Notes under the pieces: model-generated
Told to the model about the DNA's origin: nothing
The model's input: the letters and a program-made list of their open reading frames with translations, nothing else
Databases searched by the model: none
Source of the DNA: Janibacter terrae NBRC 107853
GTDB lineage: Bacteria > Actinomycetota > Actinomycetes > Actinomycetales > Dermatophilaceae
Assembly (NCBI RefSeq): GCF_001591405.1
Contig: NZ_BCUV01000007.1
Span: 930,001 to 994,000 of the forward strand
Length of the DNA: 64,000 nucleotides
Reading direction: 5' to 3'
Made by a program: the position numbers and the translations under genes
In this document: piece after piece, positions 60,223 through 64,000 of the stretch
Position numbering within the stretch: position 1 is the stretch's first letter
Layout: each line of letters starts with the position of its first letter

Positions 60223-61396
60223 TCCTCAGGGTGAGCAGGTCGCTCTTGCCCTTCGGGTCGGTCGATGTGTTGCCATCGTCCAGCACTTTCTTCAAGGCTG
60301 CGCGCACATGCAGCGTGCGGACGACGCCCACGAGGTCTTGGCCGAGGATCTCTTCCGGCTTGTCGATGATGCGGAAGGCCTCGCCCTTCGCGAGCTCGTC
60401 GGTGATCCGCTCCGCGAGCGTCTCGACCCACTGCTTCTTGAGGAGTTCCTCCTGGACCTTCCAGTGCTTCTCCCACGCGTCGTTCTCCGCGAACAACGTG
60501 TTCTCGGCAGCCAGCTTGGCGTGGTACTTCCGCCACTCTTGGAGCCCCAGGGACGCCGACTCACCGAAGGTGAGCATCCCGTCGATGTGCCGTGTCGCGA
60601 AGACGAGGTAGTAGAGCGGCTTGAGGTCCGCGCGGGGGCGGACATCGATGACCCAGGTTCCCACTCCACCGCCTAGGCACTCCCGGAGTTTGGCGGCGTA
60701 GCCTTCCACGACCGCCTCTTCGGCGGCGACCTTGTCGTCCTCCGAGGCGTCCTTGTTCGCGCACTTCTCCAGCCAGGTGTCCCGCCACCAGTCACCGCCG
60801 CAGACGGCGTCAACGCGCTTCAGCGATGCCTCGATGGGGTTGTCACTTGTCAGCATGCCCGCGAACCGGCGCAGGTGCGCGGTCAGGTTGATCAGGACCT
60901 CGGTCGGCGCCGTGCCGCCAGGGCGGTTGAAGATGCTCACGACCTCGTCCATGGGGATGATCAGGCCGCATGGGTCTAGGTAGGCGAACAGGGGGATGCC
61001 ATCCGCGGCCCTGAGGAGCTTCGGCAGGTGAACGGAGATGTCCCCGTCATCCACCGTGACCGTGAGGCCGTTGCCGTCGGCTGCGACAACCTTGCGCAAC
61101 TTGGCGACTGTGACAGGGTCCTGCTCGACAAAGTGGAGCTCGACCTGACGGGGGGAGCTCATCGCCGCCAGCTCGTGAGCCTTCCGGAGCAACATGGCGC
61201 CCGAGCCCTCAGCGCCGTCGTCGTACCGTCCAGCTCCGGCATACCCGTCGATGAAGGTGACCCGGTGGTCCAGCGACCTGCTGCCAGTCTTACTGGCGAA
61301 GGGCGTCGCGTACTGGTTGATGATGGCGTGCTTCAGCACGGCCGCCGATTTCCGGCTTTTGTGAAACTTGCTGGTGCTGGTGCTGCTGCTGGACAC
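60209..61396 (-). CDS. tcmP: Three-Cys-motif partner protein TcmP
   Basis: A 395-residue protein from GTG 61396. KHAIINQYATPF and FIDGYAGAGRY (a methyltransferase-like motif I near residues 48-58) are followed by FVEQD and AYLDPCGL (motif IV-like, DPCG for the family's DPFG), then a C-terminal helical region. TcmP proteins are defined by partnership with the three-Cys-motif DUF5131 protein, encoded here convergently with overlapping 3' ends. The pair probably modifies a nucleic acid or nucleotide; that is inference. Confidence 0.85.
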   Translation of the reverse strand: MSSSSTSTSKFHKSRKSAAVLKHAIINQYATPFASKTGSRSLDHRVTFIDGYAGAGRYDDGAEGSGAMLLRKAHELAAMSSPRQVELHFVEQDPVTVAKLRKVVAADGNGLTVTVDDGDISVHLPKLLRAADGIPLFAYLDPCGLIIPMDEVVSIFNRPGGTAPTEVLINLTAHLRRFAGMLTSDNPIEASLKRVDAVCGGDWWRDTWLEKCANKDASEDDKVAAEEAVVEGYAAKLRECLGGGVGTWVIDVRPRADLKPLYYLVFATRHIDGMLTFGESASLGLQEWRKYHAKLAAENTLFAENDAWEKHWKVQEELLKKQWVETLAERITDELAKGEAFRIIDKPEEILGQDLVGVVRTLHVRAALKKVLDDGNTSTDPKGKSDLLTLRIKPA

Positions 61397-61426
61397 GCCT
61401 GTTGCCCCCGAAGTGATCTGCGCTGG

Positions 61427-61828
61427 GTGATCAGGCTATGCGAATGTTCGGACGGAGCGGGGCTACCGGCGACGGGGAGGCTCCTCGCCATTCAGCGCGC
61501 CGCCTACCGGGTGGAGGCGTCTCTGATTGGAGATGACCGCATCCCGGCGCTGCATGAAGAGGTCGAGGAGCTTCGTGCGGCGCGCCTGAGTTGGCTCGGT
61601 GCCTTCGACGATGGCCGTCGTTTGATCGGAGCGGTGGCGCGGGCCGAGGACGCCGACGGCGTCGACATCGACCGGCTGGTTGTCGATCCGGCGGTTCACC
61701 GCCGCGGTGCTGGACGGAAGCTCGTCCAGGCGGTGCTATTTCGGGCAGGGCATCGCCGCGCGACCGTGTCGACCGGACGGGCCAATCTGCCCGCACGCAC
61801 GCTGTATCGGGGGCTGGGATTCAGTTGA
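61427..61828 (+). pseudogene. GNAT acetyltransferase, C-terminus cut by IS256 copy 2
   Basis: From GTG 61427 the frame gives 133 residues: LLAIQRAAYRVEASLIGDD, RLIGAVARAEDADGVDIDRLVVDPAVHRRGAGRKLV (acetyl-CoA site RRGAGRKL) and ARTLYRGLGFS. The last residue and stop come from the IS, which begins at 61823; only the final strand and helix of the GNAT fold are missing. It is divergent from tcmP. Some truncated GNATs keep activity, but loss is likely. Confidence 0.8.
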
Positions 61829-63242
61829 GTCCCCGATAGTGGTGTAGCGCAGTGACCGTCATCGTCCCGGTAGTGGACATGGGTGCGGCCACCGCGTGAT
61901 CCTTCGAGCGAACCTCTCACAGCACTCTCGAATGGAGTCATCACGATGACCGCACCTCACATTGTCGACCCTCATGGCCTGTTGAGCGAAGCCCTGTCCG
62001 AAGCATCGCCCGACATGATGCGTTCCCTGTTGCAGACCATGATCAACGCGTTGCTGTCCGCGGATGCCGATGCCGTGGTTGGCGCGGAGTATGGCCGGGC
62101 CACTCCTGGGCGGGCGGCACAGCGAAACGGGTACCGCCACCGCGACCTCGATACCCGCGTCGGCACCGTCGATGTCGCAATCCCGAAACTGCGCTCGGGG
62201 ACCTACTTCCCCGAGTGGCTCCTCGAGCGCCGCAAGCGCGCCGAGTCCGCGTTGATCACGGTCGTCGCGGACTGCTACCTCGCTGGCGTGTCGACCCGCC
62301 GCATGGACAAGCTCGTCAAGACCCTGGGGATCGACTCGCTGAGCAAGTCCCAGGTGTCGCGGATGGCCGCTGATCTGGACCAGATCGTCGAGGAGTTTCG
62401 CCACCGGCCCCTGGCCGATGCTGGGCCATTCACGTTCGTGTCCGCCGACGCGCTGACGATGAAGGTCCGCGAGGGCGGGCGGGTGATCAACGCCGTCGCG
62501 TTGATCGCGGTCGGGGTCAACGCCGACGGGCACCGCGAAGTCCTCGGGCTACGCGTGGCCACCTCCGAGACAGGTCCGGCGTGGAACGAGTTCTTCGCCG
62601 ACCTGACCGCCCGAGGCCTGACCGGCGTCCGGCTGGTCACCTCCGACGCCCACAAGGGCCTGGTCGAGGCCATCGCGGCGAACCTGCCCGGCGCGTCGTG
62701 GCAACGCTGCCGCACGCACTACGCCGCGAACCTGATGTCCGTGACGCCCAAGAGCATGTGGCCGGCCGTGAAGGCGATGTTGCACTCGGTGTACGACCAA
62801 CCCGACAAGGACGCCGTCCAGGCGCAGTTCGAGCGGCTGCTGGAGTACGTCGACGGCAAACTGCCCGAGGTCCACGAGCACCTCGACGCGGCCCGCGCGG
62901 ACATCTTGGCGTTCACCGCCTTCCCCAAAGACGTGTGGACCCAGATCTGGTCGAACAACCCCGCCGAACGCCTCAACCGCGAGATCCGACGCCGTACCGA
63001 CTCCGTGGGCATCTTCCCCAACCGGGCCGCGATCGTGCGCCTGGTCGGGGCGGTCCTGGCCGAGCAAACCGATGAATGGGCCGAAGGTCGGCGCTACCTC
63101 GGCCTCGAGGTCCTCGCCCGCTGCCGCGTCAACATCGTGCCCGCCCTCGACCCCGAGACCGGAGGCGACAACCTGCCCGCATTGACCGCCTGAACCACCA
63201 GAAGGAACACGCAGGCGCTACACCACTACCCGGGGCTTGACC
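61823..63242 (+). mobile_element. IS256-family element, copy 2
   Basis: 1420 bases, same length and ends as copy 1 (AGTTGAGTCCCC at one end, GGGGCTTGACC at the other), opposite orientation. The flanks TGGGATTC and GGTGACGA do not match, so no target duplication remains. It has cut the acetyltransferase gene. Loss of the duplication suggests a later deletion or recombination at this copy. Confidence 0.92.
61946..63193 (+). CDS. IS256/mutator-family transposase, copy 2
   Basis: 415 residues, protein-identical to copy 1, with the same catalytic Asp, Asp and Glu motifs (SADALTMKV, TSDAHKGL, NPAERLNRE). One silent base difference from copy 1 is visible at 62242. Such near-identity means recent duplication within this genome or arrival of both with the same donor. 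Confidence 0.94.
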   Translation: MTAPHIVDPHGLLSEALSEASPDMMRSLLQTMINALLSADADAVVGAEYGRATPGRAAQRNGYRHRDLDTRVGTVDVAIPKLRSGTYFPEWLLERRKRAESALITVVADCYLAGVSTRRMDKLVKTLGIDSLSKSQVSRMAADLDQIVEEFRHRPLADAGPFTFVSADALTMKVREGGRVINAVALIAVGVNADGHREVLGLRVATSETGPAWNEFFADLTARGLTGVRLVTSDAHKGLVEAIAANLPGASWQRCRTHYAANLMSVTPKSMWPAVKAMLHSVYDQPDKDAVQAQFERLLEYVDGKLPEVHEHLDAARADILAFTAFPKDVWTQIWSNNPAERLNREIRRRTDSVGIFPNRAAIVRLVGAVLAEQTDEWAEGRRYLGLEVLARCRVNIVPALDPETGGDNLPALTA

Positions 63243-63351
63243 GGTGACGATTCGCTGGCAGTCTACTTACTGAACATTTACCAAGTGTCGACCTCTGTTC
63301 TGCCATCCTTACCGCAGGTGCCGATCGGCGCCCACATCGGAGGGGAAGTCC

Positions 63352-63720
63352 ATGAGAAACAGCATCAAAAGAATGTGTGTAGCCGCTGCCATTTTGGGGA
63401 CCATGACACTTGCTTCGCAAGGGGCCGCGCAGGCCTCTTTCGCACAATGCGATTCTACTCGCGTCTGCGGGTGGGGCAACAACGACTACAATTGGCTCAT
63501 CATTGAACGTAACTCGGGTCTGCCGTTGGCGAACCACCAAGGGGATGCGAACAATGAGCTTGATTCTTGGGCCAACCGAAGCACCCAGAACGCCCGGGGT
63601 TATGCAGAGTGGAACTACGGAGGGGACTGCATGACCTTTACCCGTGGAGATAGCGACGGCCACGTCGCGCCGTGGAACAGCGATGAGGTCTCGTCCACAT
63701 CTACAGCCGCTGGGTGTTGA
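63352..63720 (+). CDS. Secreted peptidase-inhibitor I36-like protein
   Basis: A 122-residue protein from ATG 63352 (AGGGGAAG upstream). A signal peptide (RNSIKRMCVAAAILGTMTLA, cleaved after AQA near residue 27) precedes a small Cys-containing domain: QCDSTRVCGWGNNDYN, NNELDSWANRS, YAEWNYGGDCMTF and NSDEVSSTS. The C..VC.W and NYGG.C spacing fits the I36 (SMPI-like) beta-gamma-crystallin fold. It may inhibit a metalloprotease or act as a toxin or antimicrobial. The ABC gene overlaps its stop. Confidence 0.65.
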   Translation: MRNSIKRMCVAAAILGTMTLASQGAAQASFAQCDSTRVCGWGNNDYNWLIIERNSGLPLANHQGDANNELDSWANRSTQNARGYAEWNYGGDCMTFTRGDSDGHVAPWNSDEVSSTSTAAGC

Positions 63721-64000
63721 TCATCGCTGACGCTTTGGTGGAGATGTCGGACGTGTCTCGGCACTTCTCGACGCAAGTAGAGACCGTGCGGGCGGTGGAC
63801 GAAGTTTCGTTCAGCGCCCGCACGGGCGAGTTTGTCTGCTTGTTCGGGGCGAGTGGGTCGGGGAAGTCGACGCTGCTAAACCTCATCGCAGGTCTGGACC
63901 GCCCTACGTCTGGGCAGATTCGTGTCGCGGGTGCTGATGTGAGCGACGCGTCGAACAACGAGCTGGCGTCCCTTCGCTTGCGGCATGTCGGAGTGGTGTT
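63714..64000 (+). CDS. ABC transporter ATP-binding protein, N-terminal part
   Basis: A frame overlapping the I36-like stop and running off the window: MSDVSRHF, VRAVDEVSFSARTGEFVCLFGASGSGKSTLLNLIAGLDRPTSGQI (Walker A GASGSGKST) then RLRHVGVVF at the edge. MacB/LolD-type ATPases start this way and work with an FtsX-like permease, presumably next. Start is uncertain: GTG 63714, TTG 63735 or ATG 63744. Coupling suggests it exports or protects against the preceding secreted protein. Confidence 0.8.
   Translation, partial: MLIIADALVEMSDVSRHFSTQVETVRAVDEVSFSARTGEFVCLFGASGSGKSTLLNLIAGLDRPTSGQIRVAGADVSDASNNELASLRLRHVGVV

Noticed and set aside
49402-63242. The two IS256 copies as ends of one composite transposon.
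   Set aside because: Copy 1 has its own 8-bp target duplication on both sides, and the outer flank of copy 2 does not match it, so there is no sign of movement as a unit.

Overview
The window is high-GC DNA with dense, overlapping operons, GTG/TTG starts and several transcripts that look leaderless. It reads as a free-living, metabolically versatile actinomycete. Gene content (myo-inositol and pseudouridine catabolism, a PhoX-type phosphatase, a MoxR/DUF58/VWA cluster) and codon use fit Micrococcales, perhaps Intrasporangiaceae; that placement is inference. No tRNA, rRNA or CRISPR array was found.

Layout, 1-38.9 kb (chromosomal core). A partial MATE efflux gene diverges from a moxR-DUF58-VWA-VWA operon (390-5424). 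A myo-inositol locus follows: iolR (GntR, minus strand), then iolG-iolE-iolC-aldolase-iolB-iolD, a sugar ABC transporter and a second inositol-type dehydrogenase in one overlapping operon (6390-17100), with iolA separately at 21386. Ten-base sites matching the known IolR operator lie before iolG and before iolA. Between them sits a LysR-controlled pseudouridine operon (psuG-psuK-MFS). Next come a lipase-like hydrolase, a ferredoxin-reductase-like flavoprotein, and a second minus-strand operon (PhyH dioxygenase, SDR, Gfo/Idh dehydrogenase). Small regulatory and stress genes (ArsR/SRPBCC pair, PhoX with a PHO-box-like repeat, glutathione peroxidase, LacI regulator, two MFS exporters) lead to dnaB, whose upstream region holds a cluster of DnaA-box-like 9-mers.

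Layout, 39-64 kb (accessory region). A type I restriction-modification operon (hsdM-hsdS-hsdR) is translationally coupled to an unusual protein: a Ser/Thr kinase fused to the N-terminal, OB-fold, zinc-finger and HhH parts of an NAD-dependent DNA ligase but lacking the ligase catalytic core. hsdM is broken by an IS3-family element whose removal with one 3-bp target copy would restore the frame exactly. Two almost identical 1420-bp IS256-family elements in inverted orientation bracket 50.8-61.8 kb. Between them are a cadmium/zinc efflux and extracytoplasmic thiol-redox operon (cmtR-cadA-dsbA-VKOR-tlpA-ccdA, with a frameshifted VKOR), a divergent arsR-CDF pair, a DUF411 remnant, a serine recombinase, a three-Cys-motif protein (DUF5131) with its partner TcmP, and an acetyltransferase truncated by the IS. 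The window ends in a secreted I36-type inhibitor-like protein followed by an ABC ATPase.

The clearest candidates for something undescribed are the kinase-ligase-like fusion coupled to the type I RM operon and the DUF5131/TcmP pair. Other notable signals are a 22-bp palindrome found at three places at gene ends, and an octamer CGAAGGGG that recurs throughout the first 46 kb but is nearly absent from the mobile region.
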